NCBI RefSeq assembly: GCF_001513955.1
Contig: NZ_KQ948156.1
Span: 1-64,000 of the forward strand
Direction: 5' to 3'
Length of the DNA: 64,000 nt
From: Streptomyces pseudovenezuelae
GTDB taxonomy: Bacteria; Actinomycetota; Actinomycetes; Streptomycetales; Streptomycetaceae
Made by a program: the position numbers and the translations under genes. The notes below the pieces were generated by a model, which did not search any database, was not told the DNA's origin, and saw nothing but the letters and a program-made list of their open reading frames with translations. The stretch's first letter is position 1, and each line of letters begins with the position of its first letter. This document shows, one piece after another, positions 25,861-33,849 of this stretch.

Positions 25861-26440
25861 CCCGGTTGCTCAGGGCGACCGCGGAGACAAGGAACCAGAA
25901 GGCACCGAAGGCCGAGTACCCGGCGAGGGCGGACAGACCGCTCCCCGCCGACGCGGAGCCGACGGCGATGGTGACACCGGCGAGGACGGACTGCGCACCG
26001 CTGACGATCATGGGCCACTGGGCGCCGACGGTGCGCCGGCGCCGGATCGCCACCGTGAGCTGGACCGCTCCGGAAAGGAGGGCCCAGACACCGAAGACGA
26101 GGAGAGCCGCCCTGACGTCGGAGAAGACGGCGACGATCATCCCGGCCGTGGTGGCGAGGCCGAGAGCCATGTTGACGGCAGTGACGCGGTGTGTGGACCC
26201 GGGGCCGGCCAGGCGGCGTTCGAGGAGTGTGGCGATCACGTCCCACAGGGGGTAGGTGACGAGGAGCAGGCCCGCGATCACGGTGGGCCGGTCCGTGGAC
26301 ACCAGCGAGCCGGAGGTCGTGAGGACCAGCGTCACCCAGACCAGGGAGAAGGCGACGCGGATCAGGTGGAGCGACCGGAGCCCGGAGGACGTCGTCGTGG
26401 TCGTGGCGGAGGCCGGAGAAGTGACGGTGGTGTGTGTCAT
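25841..26440 (-). CDS. DUF308/HdeD-like multi-pass membrane protein
   Basis: A 199-aa protein with a Thr-rich N-terminus and about six membrane helices arranged as repeated helical hairpins (VIAGLLLVTYPLWDVIATLL, AVNMALGLATTAGMIVAVF, ALLVFGVWALLSGAVQLTVAI). This layout resembles the DUF308/HdeD group. It is divergent from a two-component system across a 28-bp palindrome, so it may be a regulatory target. The function is unknown. Its last codons are formed by the 15-bp repeat unit. Confidence 0.65.
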   Translation of the reverse strand: MTHTTVTSPASATTTTTSSGLRSLHLIRVAFSLVWVTLVLTTSGSLVSTDRPTVIAGLLLVTYPLWDVIATLLERRLAGPGSTHRVTAVNMALGLATTAGMIVAVFSDVRAALLVFGVWALLSGAVQLTVAIRRRRTVGAQWPMIVSGAQSVLAGVTIAVGSASAGSGLSALAGYSAFGAFWFLVSAVALSNRGRREAR

Positions 26441-26512
26441 CGGGTGTCCCGTTGCGTTCGTGACGGTGTGAGGCGGGCGCCTCGACGACGAGTCTCAGCG
26501 GCTTCGGGCGCC

Positions 26513-26540
26513 GCCGTGTACTTCGAACGAAGTACACGGC
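26513..26540. promoter_or_regulatory. 28-bp perfect palindrome between divergent genes
   Basis: Arms GCCGTGTACTTCG (26513-26525) and CGAAGTACACGGC (26528-26540) are perfect 13-bp complements around AA. It lies 73 bp before the DUF308-like gene and 10 bp before the kinase gene. The size and symmetry fit a dimeric repressor operator (TetR type in particular) or a response-regulator site. Confidence 0.7.
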
Positions 26541-26550
26541 CGCTGCACAC

Positions 26551-27753
26551 GTGAACGAGAATCGGCTCATGGCCAAGGCGCACGACAGTCAGGACGGACC
26601 CGTGGCACCCCTGTGGGTCCGCCGCCCCGAGGTGCTGCACCGGGCCGCCTACGCGGTGGCCGCACTGGTGTTCACCGGGCAGATCGTGGCGGTCATCCTG
26701 CGAGGGTCGGACTGGCCCACGGCCCTCTCCGTGCTCCTCGCCGGCAGCGGTGTCGCCCTCTCCTGGCGCAGGCCGTGGGCCGGACTGGTGGTGGCGAGCG
26801 CCGCGTCCTTCGCCGTCACCGCGGTGGGTCACGACCCCCTGTCGGTGTGGATGATGGCGGTGCTCGTCCTGTTCTCCGTCACGTTCAGGGGACTGCAGCC
26901 GTTGGTGGCGACCGGTGTCGTGGCGGCGTTCTTCCTGGGGGCGTTCATGACCCTGGGCGGATTCCGCGGCGGCGCGGTCGTGGGAGCGGCCGCCGTCTTC
27001 TCCGCCATGGCCGGAGGTGCGAGCGGGGCCGCGCTGCGCATCCACCGAGAGCACTGGTGGACCCTGGAGGAGCGGGCGGAAAGCGCCATCGCCACCCGTG
27101 AGATCGAGGCCACCCGGCGCGTGACCGAAGAGCGGCTCCGCATCGCCCGCGACCTCCATGACGTCATCGGCCACCAGGTCGCGATGCTCAGCATGCACCT
27201 CGGGGCGGCGGAGATCGGACTGCCCGAGGCCGCCGAGTCCTCCCGGCAGGCCCTCGTCTCCGCCAGGTCCAGCGCCCGTACCGTCGTCGTCGAAACGCAG
27301 CGCATCCTCGCGCTCCTCCGCCTCGGGGACGACGTCCGCGACGACGAGGCGCTCCGGCCGGTCCCGGCGCTCAGCGGTCTGGAAGCACTGGTCGCCTCGT
27401 TCGAGAGCGTCGGCCTCGACGTCCGCCCCTCCCTGGACATCCCCGCCGGTTTCGTGGAGCCCAGCGTCGGCGTGACGGTCTACCGGGTCGTCCAGGAAGC
27501 GCTCACGAACGCCTACCGGCACGGAGAAGGGTCGGCGACGGTGGAGGTGCGCGAGGTCGACGGCACGATCAGCGTCACCGTGGAGAACCGCGTCGCGCAC
27601 TCCTCCCGCGGCGCCGACCCCGGCAGCGGACTGGGCCTGGTGGGGATGCGCGAACGCGTCGAGTCCTCCAACGGGCGGCTGACGATCGACGGCGACGACG
27701 GGCGGTTCCGGGTCCACGCGGAGTTCAGCCTGCTGGGAGCCGCCGTCCGATGA
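26551..27753 (+). CDS. sensor histidine kinase, NarL/DesK-type (HisKA_3)
   Basis: A 400-aa kinase. Four to five membrane helices (about 28-160) precede the dimerisation box ERLRIARDLHDVIGHQ, with H203 the phosphorylated residue. The HATPase domain has N-box QEALTNAYRHG and G-box GSGLGLVGMRERV. GTG 26551 and ATG 26569 are both possible starts; neither has a strong ribosome-binding site. It is coupled to the response regulator by ATGA. The stimulus is unknown; the membrane domain suggests a membrane or envelope signal. Confidence 0.9.
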   Translation: MNENRLMAKAHDSQDGPVAPLWVRRPEVLHRAAYAVAALVFTGQIVAVILRGSDWPTALSVLLAGSGVALSWRRPWAGLVVASAASFAVTAVGHDPLSVWMMAVLVLFSVTFRGLQPLVATGVVAAFFLGAFMTLGGFRGGAVVGAAAVFSAMAGGASGAALRIHREHWWTLEERAESAIATREIEATRRVTEERLRIARDLHDVIGHQVAMLSMHLGAAEIGLPEAAESSRQALVSARSSARTVVVETQRILALLRLGDDVRDDEALRPVPALSGLEALVASFESVGLDVRPSLDIPAGFVEPSVGVTVYRVVQEALTNAYRHGEGSATVEVREVDGTISVTVENRVAHSSRGADPGSGLGLVGMRERVESSNGRLTIDGDDGRFRVHAEFSLLGAAVR

Positions 27754-28409
27754 CGCGCATTCTGATCGTCGACGACCAGGACGACATCCGGGCCGGAATC
27801 CGGGCGATGCTCCGGCTCGACCCGGGCCTCGTGGTCGCGGGGGAACTCTCCGACGGACTCCAGGTCGTCCCCTTCCTCCGGGACCACCCCGTCGACCTCG
27901 TCCTGATGGACATCCGGATGCCCGGCATCGACGGCGTCGAAGCAACCCGCCGGATCCGCGCGCAGCATGCGCCCGAAGAGACACGGGTGATCGTGCTGAC
28001 CACGTTCGACCAGGACGACATCGTTCTCGCCGCTCTGCGCGCGGGCGCCAACGGTTTCCTGAGCAAGACCGTGAGCCCTGCCGAGCTCGTCGCCGGGATC
28101 GTCGAGGTCGTCGGCGGCGGAGGTGCCCTGTCGGCCGCGGCGACGGCCGCGCTGATCGGTCACATGACCGACAGTCCGCCGCCGGTGATCGACCGGGAAC
28201 TCCTGCGCCGCTTCGACGCGCTGACCCCCAGGGAGCGGGACGTGGTCGTGCTCGTGGCGAGCGGTCTCGGCAACGACGAGATCGCGGCCCGGATGTCGGT
28301 GTCGCCGTTCACCGTGAAGACGCACGCGGTACGGGCCATGACGAAGGTCGGCGCACGCGATCGAGCACAACTCGTCTCGTTCACCTTCCGAGCCGGTCTG
28401 TATCCCTGA
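27750..28409 (+). CDS. NarL/LuxR-type response regulator
   Basis: A 219-aa partner of the upstream kinase. The receiver domain has the acidic pocket DD (residues 8-9), phospho-acceptor D54 (LVLMDIRMPG), Thr in LTTFD and Lys in LSKTV. The LuxR-type HTH at the C-terminus runs LTPRERDVVVLVASGLGNDEIAARMSVSPFTVKTHAVRAMTKVGARDR. The start overlaps the kinase stop. The gene ends 11 bp from the convergent TetR gene. Confidence 0.92.
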   Translation: MTRILIVDDQDDIRAGIRAMLRLDPGLVVAGELSDGLQVVPFLRDHPVDLVLMDIRMPGIDGVEATRRIRAQHAPEETRVIVLTTFDQDDIVLAALRAGANGFLSKTVSPAELVAGIVEVVGGGGALSAAATAALIGHMTDSPPPVIDRELLRRFDALTPRERDVVVLVASGLGNDEIAARMSVSPFTVKTHAVRAMTKVGARDRAQLVSFTFRAGLYP

Positions 28410-28420
28410 GCCCGGGCCGC

Positions 28421-29044
28421 TCACGCCTCGCCGTGGTCCGCCCCGGCCCCGGGCCGCTGCGGATGGCGCAGTCCGGCGACGAGGAGCGCGACCAGGGCGC
28501 GCGCGTCGTAGCTGGGGTCGTTCTCCGCGCCGACGCAGAGATTGCCCACGCCGCGCATCAGCTGGAGCCCTCCGATGCCGGAGCGGATCTCGCCGGCCGC
28601 CGCGGCGGCGTCGAGGAGCTGCGTGCACACGGGGACGAGGTGGTCGATGAAGTAGGCGTGCAGGGTCTCGAAGCCGGCGTTGTCGTGCTGCAGGGCGGCG
28701 GCGAGGCCGTGTTTGGTCACCAGGAAGTCGACGAACAGGTCGATCCATCGTTCCAGCGCCTCGTACGCGGTGGGGCAGCTCGCCAGCAGGGCGGGTCCGG
28801 CCTCGACGCAGGTCTCGACCTGGTGGCGGAAGACCGCGACGATCAGGTCCGCCCGGGTGGGGAAGTGGCGGTAGATCGTGCCGATGCCGACGCCCGCCCT
28901 GGCCGCGATGTCGCGTACCGGCGCTTCCACGCCCGAGGTGACGAAGACGGCGGCAGCCGCGTCCAGCAGGATCTGCTTGTTGCGCCGCACGTCCTTGCGC
29001 TGGGGCGCGGCGCCCTTCTCCGTGCCCTGGCGGCTGTCGCTCAC
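28421..29044 (-). CDS. TetR family transcriptional regulator
   Basis: A 207-aa repressor with the TetR HTH at residues about 22-66 (ILLDAAAAVFVTSGVEAPVRDIAARAGVGIGTIYRHFPTRADLIVAVF). The C-terminal domain resembles the SbtR-like group (LQHDNAGFETL...LCVGAENDP). No divergent partner lies close by. The GGAACC-G-GGTTCC dyad at 29099-29111 is 55 bp upstream and may be its own operator. The target is unknown. Confidence 0.87.
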   Translation of the reverse strand: MSDSRQGTEKGAAPQRKDVRRNKQILLDAAAAVFVTSGVEAPVRDIAARAGVGIGTIYRHFPTRADLIVAVFRHQVETCVEAGPALLASCPTAYEALERWIDLFVDFLVTKHGLAAALQHDNAGFETLHAYFIDHLVPVCTQLLDAAAAAGEIRSGIGGLQLMRGVGNLCVGAENDPSYDARALVALLVAGLRHPQRPGAGADHGEA

Positions 29045-29098
29045 CGTGAGGCTCCTCTCCTGCTATCGCACCGCGGATGCGGGATCCGTACGGCTTCT

Positions 29099-29111
29099 GG
29101 AACCGGGTTCC
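29099..29111. promoter_or_regulatory. 13-bp dyad upstream of the TetR gene
   Basis: GGAACC (29099-29104), G, GGTTCC (29106-29111): a perfect inverted repeat in the 129-bp gap upstream of the TetR gene, of the form frequently recognised by TetR proteins. Confidence 0.5.
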
Positions 29112-29173
29112 GTTTCGCTCATGATGTCAGATCCGGCCACCGGGCCGCCCGCTGACCTCGGCGTGCCTGCGGC

Positions 29174-29779
29174 TCATGCGGGTGCGCCGCCGCTGTTCGG
29201 AGGCCGACGGAGCAGATGCAGACAGACGACCGAGGCGACGACGGTCCGCCGTTCCGACGTGTCCAGGCGCGGGTCCGTCACGACGACGTACTGCTGCAAC
29301 CCGAGCCACGCGTCGACGGTGCTCACCGTGACCCGGCCGAGAACCTCCGGTGCCGGGCTCCGGTGCGGATCGCTCTCCGTGAGCTGCCACTCGGTGGACA
29401 GCAGACCGCTCCGCGTGAGGAGCAGCGCGCGTCCCCGCGCGGTCCGCAGTCTCAGTTGCCAGGTCCTGACGGGGCCACGGGCGTCGACGGTGCCTGCCTC
29501 CCGGCCGGTGCCGTCGGTGACATCGAACCGCACGGCTCCGAGCTGCCCGAAAGCGGAGTGCTTCGCGATGCGTACGATGCCTTCGCCGGACGCCCTCGCG
29601 AGGAGGGAGTGCGTGTCGTCGGTGTACGTGACCTGGGCGAGCACCGTCCCCTCCACGGTCGACACGGCCAGCGCGGGGCCCTTGTACCGGCGCCACCGTG
29701 AACGCTTCGGCTGCGCCACGACGAGGGCTTCCCACGCGAACAGGCCGGCTTCCGGCAACGGTCCTTCTTCCCCCACCAC
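29174..29779 (-). CDS. hypothetical protein, possible LURP-one/scramblase-like beta-barrel
   Basis: A 201-aa cytoplasmic protein built from beta-strands with alternating Gly and hydrophobic residues. It ends in a hydrophobic helix (RRTVVASVVCLHLLRRPP) in the way of LURP-one/tubby-like proteins, whose barrel wraps a C-terminal helix. Patterns supporting this are VTDGTGREAGTVDARGPVRTWQLRL and LGRVTVSTVDAWLGLQQYVVVTDPRLD. The assignment is by pattern only. Tandem GTG codons at 29779 and 29776 follow AGGGGGAAG; the second gives the better spacing. Confidence 0.5.
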   Translation of the reverse strand: MVGEEGPLPEAGLFAWEALVVAQPKRSRWRRYKGPALAVSTVEGTVLAQVTYTDDTHSLLARASGEGIVRIAKHSAFGQLGAVRFDVTDGTGREAGTVDARGPVRTWQLRLRTARGRALLLTRSGLLSTEWQLTESDPHRSPAPEVLGRVTVSTVDAWLGLQQYVVVTDPRLDTSERRTVVASVVCLHLLRRPPNSGGAPA

Positions 29780-29857
29780 AGCTTCCCCCTTGACCGAGTA
29801 CGTTCACTGTGACCGATGACCGGTCCCCTGTGCGACGTGCGGACCCATTGACCTGAC

Positions 29858-31336
29858 CTAGTGCCTGACGGCGGGCCTGCCGAACCAGCGGGCGAGATGG
29901 CTGTCCAGCTCGCGCTGATCGTCGCCGATCCAGGCGACATGGCCGTCGGGGCGGAGCAGCACGCCGGGAACATCCAGTGCCGCGGTGGGATCGGCCAGGT
30001 GATCGACCCGGTCCGACCAGGCGCCGACGGTGAGACGTTCGGTGCGGTCCAGCAGCAGACCGCGGCCGCGGTGCAGCAGATCGTAGAGCCGGCCCCCCTG
30101 CACGTCGATGTCGCGCATCCGGCGGCCGAGCAGGTCGGGGCCCTCGCCGAAGTCGTAGCGGATGCCGATCGCGGTGATCTTCTCGATCAGATGACGGTTC
30201 ACCTCGTCGAAGTCCATCAGCTCGGTGAGCAGTCTGCGTACGGCCCGCGGACCCGGTTCGGGGGACAGGAGTTCCATCTGGGCGCGGGTGTTGTCCAGCA
30301 CGGCCTCGGCGACCGGATGCCGTTCGGCCTGGTAGGTGTCCAGGAGCGTTTCCGGCGCCCGGCCCCGGATCTGTGCGGCCAGTTTCCAGCCGAGGTTGAA
30401 GGCGTCCTGAACACCCAGGTTGAGGCCCTGCCCGCCGACGGGCGGATGGATGTGTGCCGCGTCGCCGGCCAGCAGCACCCGCCCGACCCGATAGCGTTCG
30501 GCCAGCCGTGTGGCATCTCCGAAGCGGGACAGCCAGCGCGGGGAGTGCACGCCGAAATCGGTTCCGGCGACGGCGCGCAGTTGTCGTCGGAAATCCTCGA
30601 GGGTGGGCGGAACCGAGCGATCCGCGACTCCCGCCGCGGGGACGACGACGCTGTAGACCCCGGCGCCGAACGGCCGCAGCCAGAACCGGTGGTGAATCGC
30701 GCGGAGTTCGGCCGTCCTGGCGGCGATCTCCTCCTGCGGCGCACCCACTTCCATCTCACCCATCAGCGTGTCGGTGCGCGAGGGCTCGCCGGGGAAGCCG
30801 ACTCCGAGCAGTTTGCGCACCGTACTGCGCCCGCCGTCACAGCCGACGAGGTAGCGCGCACGCAGTTGTTCGCCGTCGGCCGTCTCGACGGTCACCCCCT
30901 CGTCGTCCTGCTGGAATCCGGTCACCGCGCACCCGCGGCGGACCTGCGCACCCCGTTGGATCGCATGGTCTTCGAGCAGGTCGACGATGACCGGCTGCGG
31001 GATGCCCAGCAGGTAGGGGTGTGCGGAATCCAGGCCCTGAGGCGCGGGTTTGTTGATGGCGGCGAAGAATCCGCCGGCCGGACGCTGCCTGCCGTGCGCG
31101 CGCACGCGATCCAACAGCCCGCGCATTGCCAGCAGTTCGAGACTGCGCATGTGAAGACCGACGATGCGGACGTACGACGCCGGCTCGGTTTCCTTCTCCA
31201 GCAGGAGTACCCGCACGTCGTGCAGCCGGAGTTCGGCGGCCAGCATCGCGCCGGTCGGCCCGCATCCGGCGATGATCACGTCGAAGTCGACCGTGCCGTT
31301 GGACGACGGCGCCGGGGTGAACTGCGGAGAGCCCAT
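29858..31336 (-). CDS. rox: rifampicin monooxygenase, FAD-dependent
   Basis: A 492-aa group A flavoprotein monooxygenase that hydroxylates and inactivates rifamycins using NADPH and O2. The dinucleotide motif GCGPTG (about 25-30), the DG motif GCDGGRS and the FAD motif GDAAHIHPPVGGQGLN are intact. The C-terminal half (EPGPRAVRRLL, DFDEVNRHLIEKITAIGIRYD, GLLLDRT) closely matches what I know of the Streptomyces venezuelae Rox sequence, beyond general family similarity. The start codon ATG 31336 has AAAGG upstream. A leader ORF and a good promoter precede it, suggesting induction by drug. Confidence 0.9.
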   Translation of the reverse strand: MGSPQFTPAPSSNGTVDFDVIIAGCGPTGAMLAAELRLHDVRVLLLEKETEPASYVRIVGLHMRSLELLAMRGLLDRVRAHGRQRPAGGFFAAINKPAPQGLDSAHPYLLGIPQPVIVDLLEDHAIQRGAQVRRGCAVTGFQQDDEGVTVETADGEQLRARYLVGCDGGRSTVRKLLGVGFPGEPSRTDTLMGEMEVGAPQEEIAARTAELRAIHHRFWLRPFGAGVYSVVVPAAGVADRSVPPTLEDFRRQLRAVAGTDFGVHSPRWLSRFGDATRLAERYRVGRVLLAGDAAHIHPPVGGQGLNLGVQDAFNLGWKLAAQIRGRAPETLLDTYQAERHPVAEAVLDNTRAQMELLSPEPGPRAVRRLLTELMDFDEVNRHLIEKITAIGIRYDFGEGPDLLGRRMRDIDVQGGRLYDLLHRGRGLLLDRTERLTVGAWSDRVDHLADPTAALDVPGVLLRPDGHVAWIGDDQRELDSHLARWFGRPAVRH

Positions 31337-31391
31337 GGGTGTGGCCTTTCAGGAGTGCCTTGTTGTCGAGGCGCTCCCGGCGACACCTACG

Positions 31392-31445
31392 TCAATCGCC
31401 GGCCGTGACGGCAAGGGGGAGCACCCACATCGCTACAGCGTTCAT
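31392..31445 (-). CDS. 17-aa leader peptide upstream of rox
   Basis: The reading frame MNAVAMWVLPLAVTAGD follows a nearly ideal Shine-Dalgarno (GAGGAGGTGAG), far stronger than that of rox. It ends 55 nt before the rox start codon and lies within the mRNA predicted from the promoter at 31483-31512. A translated leader of this size, placed between promoter and resistance gene, is typical of attenuation or ribosome-mediated control. Its existence is read from sequence; the regulatory role is inference. Confidence 0.6.
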   Translation of the reverse strand: MNAVAMWVLPLAVTAGD

Positions 31446-31482
31446 GGGTCTCACCTCCTCGGGCGGCGTCACGGTCGAGTGC

Positions 31483-31512
31483 AAGCTACAAGCCCTTCGT
31501 CGGTCCGTCCAA
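31483..31512 (-). promoter_or_regulatory. rox promoter
   Basis: On the minus strand TTGGAC (31507-31512) is followed by an 18-bp spacer and TAGCTT (31483-31488). The spacer and -10 region contain GGGCTTGTAGCTTGC (31481-31495). Rifamycin-inactivation genes of actinomycetes are known to carry a rifamycin-associated element (RAE) in their promoters; this segment is where it would sit, but I cannot recall the consensus well enough to claim it. Confidence 0.6.
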
Positions 31513-31676
31513 CCCTTTTGTCGCGCGAGTCGACTCACGCGAGGGGGCGTGGAAGGGGCAGTTGCTGACTTCGCCGGCCGGCGACGGCGCGGGTGCATGA
31601 CGCGCTGTCCGGGCGCGTATCGGCTGGTGAGCGACGGACCCGAGGGCCTCGGCTGTGCGCCGGCCCGGACGGTGCG

Positions 31677-32255
31677 TCAGAGAACGGCGAGCCGGTCCAC
31701 CAGCAGCTCCACCCTCGGCCCGGTTTCGTGCGGCGGCAGCCGTCCCGCCCGGGTCAGGGTGACCAGCCCGTGCAGGCATGCCCAGAAGGTCTCGGTGAAC
31801 AGCCCCGGCTGGACACCGTCCCCGGCGACCTCGCCGAGGCACTCCAGCAGGGCGGCGAAGGCGTCCTTGAGCGGTTCCGGGGTGTCCTCCTGCGCGTACG
31901 CCAGACCACCGTCGAGCTGGAAGATGGCGTCGTAGACCGCCGGGTTGCGCTCGGCGAAGTCGAGGTAGGCGCGCGCGAGGGCGGCGACCCGCTCGCGCGG
32001 GCCGTCCGCGGCGGCGGTCGAGGCCCGCACCGCCACGGCCAGCTCCGTGGCTCCCTGGAGCGCGACGGCGCCGATGATCTCGCGCTTGCCGCGGAAATGG
32101 CTGTAGAGGACGGGCTGGCTGTACTCGATGGATTCGGCGAGCCGGCGGGTGGTGACGGCGTCCCAACCCTGCTGCTCGGCGAGTTCACGGGCCGTCGCCA
32201 CGATGAGGCGTTCGCGCTCCGCCCGTTCCCGTTGCTTGCGTTCCTGTACCGACAT
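31677..32255 (-). CDS. TetR family transcriptional regulator
   Basis: A 192-aa repressor. The HTH is at about 15-60 (LIVATARELAEQQGWDAVTTRRLAESIEYSQPVLYSHFRGKREIIGAV), and the effector domain is of the WHG/TetR_C type. It is divergent from a DUF1772 gene 90 bp away, and the gap holds two perfect CTAGC-N3-GCTAG dyads plus a half-degenerate third. It is therefore almost surely the repressor of that gene and of itself. Confidence 0.88.
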   Translation of the reverse strand: MSVQERKQRERAERERLIVATARELAEQQGWDAVTTRRLAESIEYSQPVLYSHFRGKREIIGAVALQGATELAVAVRASTAAADGPRERVAALARAYLDFAERNPAVYDAIFQLDGGLAYAQEDTPEPLKDAFAALLECLGEVAGDGVQPGLFTETFWACLHGLVTLTRAGRLPPHETGPRVELLVDRLAVL

Positions 32256-32264
32256 GATCCGATC

Positions 32265-32326
32265 CTAGCACCGCTAGACAAGAGAGCGGCAGTAGTACTA
32301 GCGTTGCCTCAACAGCTAGCAATGCT
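32265..32326. promoter_or_regulatory. TetR operator array, CTAGC-N3-GCTAG
   Basis: Site 1 (32265-32277) reads CTAGC ACC GCTAG and site 3 (32314-32326) reads CTAGC AAT GCTAG; both are perfect 13-bp dyads. Between them (32296-32308) CTAGC GTT GCCTC keeps one half. Site 1 lies 10 bp before the TetR start codon and site 3 lies 19 bp before the DUF1772 start codon. Confidence 0.75.
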
Positions 32327-32345
32327 AGATATCGAGAGGGTCGTC

Positions 32346-32792
32346 ATGCTCAACGCACTTGAGGTCGTCACCACCGTGGTCGTCGGCGTGATGGTGGGGG
32401 TGGAGTTCTCCGTCGCCTTCGTCATGAACCGGATTCTCAACGCCCTCCCTGAGGACAGCAGCCAGCTCGGCCACGCCCACGGGGGCCGGATGCTCGGCGC
32501 CGTGATGCCGGTCTGGTACATCGGCTCACTCGTCCTCGTCGGCATCTGGGCCGTCGCCGGATGGCACCACCACGGCTCCGGCCTCGTCGTCACCGCCGGC
32601 GCGCTCCTGGTCCTCAGTGTGGTCATGTCGGTGCTGCTGCTCGTCCCGATCAACAACCGGAACAAGACGTGGACCCCGGAGAGCCGGCCCGCCGACTGGA
32701 AGCAGCAGCTGAACCGGTGGGAGCGATTCCACTACGTCCGCGTCGCCGTGATCATCGCCGCCTTCGCCCTGCTGGTCGTCGCCCTCGCCTGA
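32346..32792 (+). CDS. DUF1772 membrane protein
   Basis: A 148-aa protein with four membrane helices (about 5-24, 50-72, 80-99 and 128-147). The NNRNKTW motif between helices 3 and 4 and ERFHYVRV before helix 4 are characteristic of DUF1772 (anthrone-oxygenase-like) proteins. GAGAGGG precedes ATG 32346. Members are often the sole target of a neighbouring TetR repressor, as here. The chemistry is unknown in most cases. Confidence 0.82.
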   Translation: MLNALEVVTTVVVGVMVGVEFSVAFVMNRILNALPEDSSQLGHAHGGRMLGAVMPVWYIGSLVLVGIWAVAGWHHHGSGLVVTAGALLVLSVVMSVLLLVPINNRNKTWTPESRPADWKQQLNRWERFHYVRVAVIIAAFALLVVALA

Positions 32793-33199
32793 GCCCCCGG
32801 GCCCACCGGCCCGGTCGTCAGCCGCTACGACTCGGCCGTGCGCGATGGCTCGGCAGTGCGCCACGGCTGGCAGTGCGCCCGGAGCGCGGCACCGCTGTCC
32901 GCGGGACACCCGCCCCGACACACCCACCCGGCACGTCACCGCGTAGGAATGGCCCCCCGGGCGGCCTTCCTGGGCGACCGCCCGAGGGCCGACACGCCCA
33001 AGCGCACATCGCTCAGCCCTCCTCGGCCTCGCCCTGCGGGACGTGAACCAGGCCGAGCGCACCACGCTCCTCTCCGCACTCCAGGCCCGGCCCGCCCCAT
33101 CCCATCCGGCACGCCCTCGGCGGCCTCGCCGCGGCCAGATCTGGTTGCGCGCCTCACCCACCCCCATCGAGCTCACGAAGACCCGCAAGGAGACGAACC
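32793..33199. other. 407-bp region without a convincing gene
   Basis: No frame has a plausible start and ribosome-binding site. A stretch near 33010-33080 reads LLGLALRDVNQAERTTLLSAL in one frame, which resembles the last helix of a MarR-type protein and might be a gene remnant; this is too short to call. Confidence 0.35.
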
Positions 33200-33625
33200 A
33201 TGGCGCTGAAAAAGATCAACACCGTCCTGACCGCCGCCTTCATCCTCTTCATCCTCTGGTTCGGGGCGGAGTTCATCCTGAGCCCGGAGACGACCGCGCC
33301 CGGCTTCGGCCTGCCGAGCCGGCCGTCCGGGGACGGTGGCGGCTTCCTCGTCGTCAAGGGAATCCGCGACGTCGTCCTGGCACTGGTCCTGGGCGTCCTG
33401 CTGGTGACGGGCCATCGCCGGGCGCTGGGCTGGGTGTTGCTCGTGGAGGCCCTCGCCGCGTACGGCGACATGACCACGGTGCTGGCCCACCACGGCTCCG
33501 TGGCCACCGCGTTCGGCGTCCACGGCCTGACCGCGACACTGATGGTGGTCAACGGCCTGCTGGTGCTGCGCGAGACCCGCAAGGTCGCCTCCGTTCCGGC
33601 CACACCCGCCCCACAGCCCGCCTGA
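33200..33625 (+). CDS. DUF4267 small membrane protein
   Basis: A 141-aa protein with four membrane helices. The segments PETTAPGFGLPS and GGGFLVVKGIRDVVLALVLGVLL match DUF4267 as I know it. AAGGAGA is correctly spaced from ATG 33200. A strong hairpin terminator follows at 33642-33676, so it is probably a single-gene unit. The function is unknown. Confidence 0.75.
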   Translation: MALKKINTVLTAAFILFILWFGAEFILSPETTAPGFGLPSRPSGDGGGFLVVKGIRDVVLALVLGVLLVTGHRRALGWVLLVEALAAYGDMTTVLAHHGSVATAFGVHGLTATLMVVNGLLVLRETRKVASVPATPAPQPA

Positions 33626-33641
33626 CCCCTGGCACATCGTT

Positions 33642-33676
33642 CCGAGGTGGCCCGGACCCCGACCGGGCCACCTCGG
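33642..33676 (+). terminator. strong hairpin terminator after the DUF4267 gene
   Basis: CCGAGGTGGCCCGG (33642-33655) and CCGGGCCACCTCGG (33663-33676) make a perfect 14-bp stem with a 7-nt loop, 17 nt after the stop codon. Confidence 0.8.
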
Positions 33677-33700
33677 CGCGTACCGGTGTTCGCGCGTCAC

Positions 33701-33736
33701 CTGATGGGGGCCGATCGGCTGATGGGGGCCGATCGG
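33701..33736. repeat. tandem duplication, 2 x 18 bp
   Basis: CTGATGGGGGCCGATCGG occurs twice back to back (33701-33718, 33719-33736) in a non-coding gap. Each unit contains the palindrome CCGATCGG. Confidence 0.75.
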
Positions 33737-33849
33737 CCCGGCGCACCCGCAGCGAACCGCGAAACTGCCCAGCCGACGGGCCCGCCTGAGCCCGCTGCCG
33801 CAGTCAAAGCCCGTGGCGCCGTGCCGGTGGGTCCGGCATCATCCCTCGG

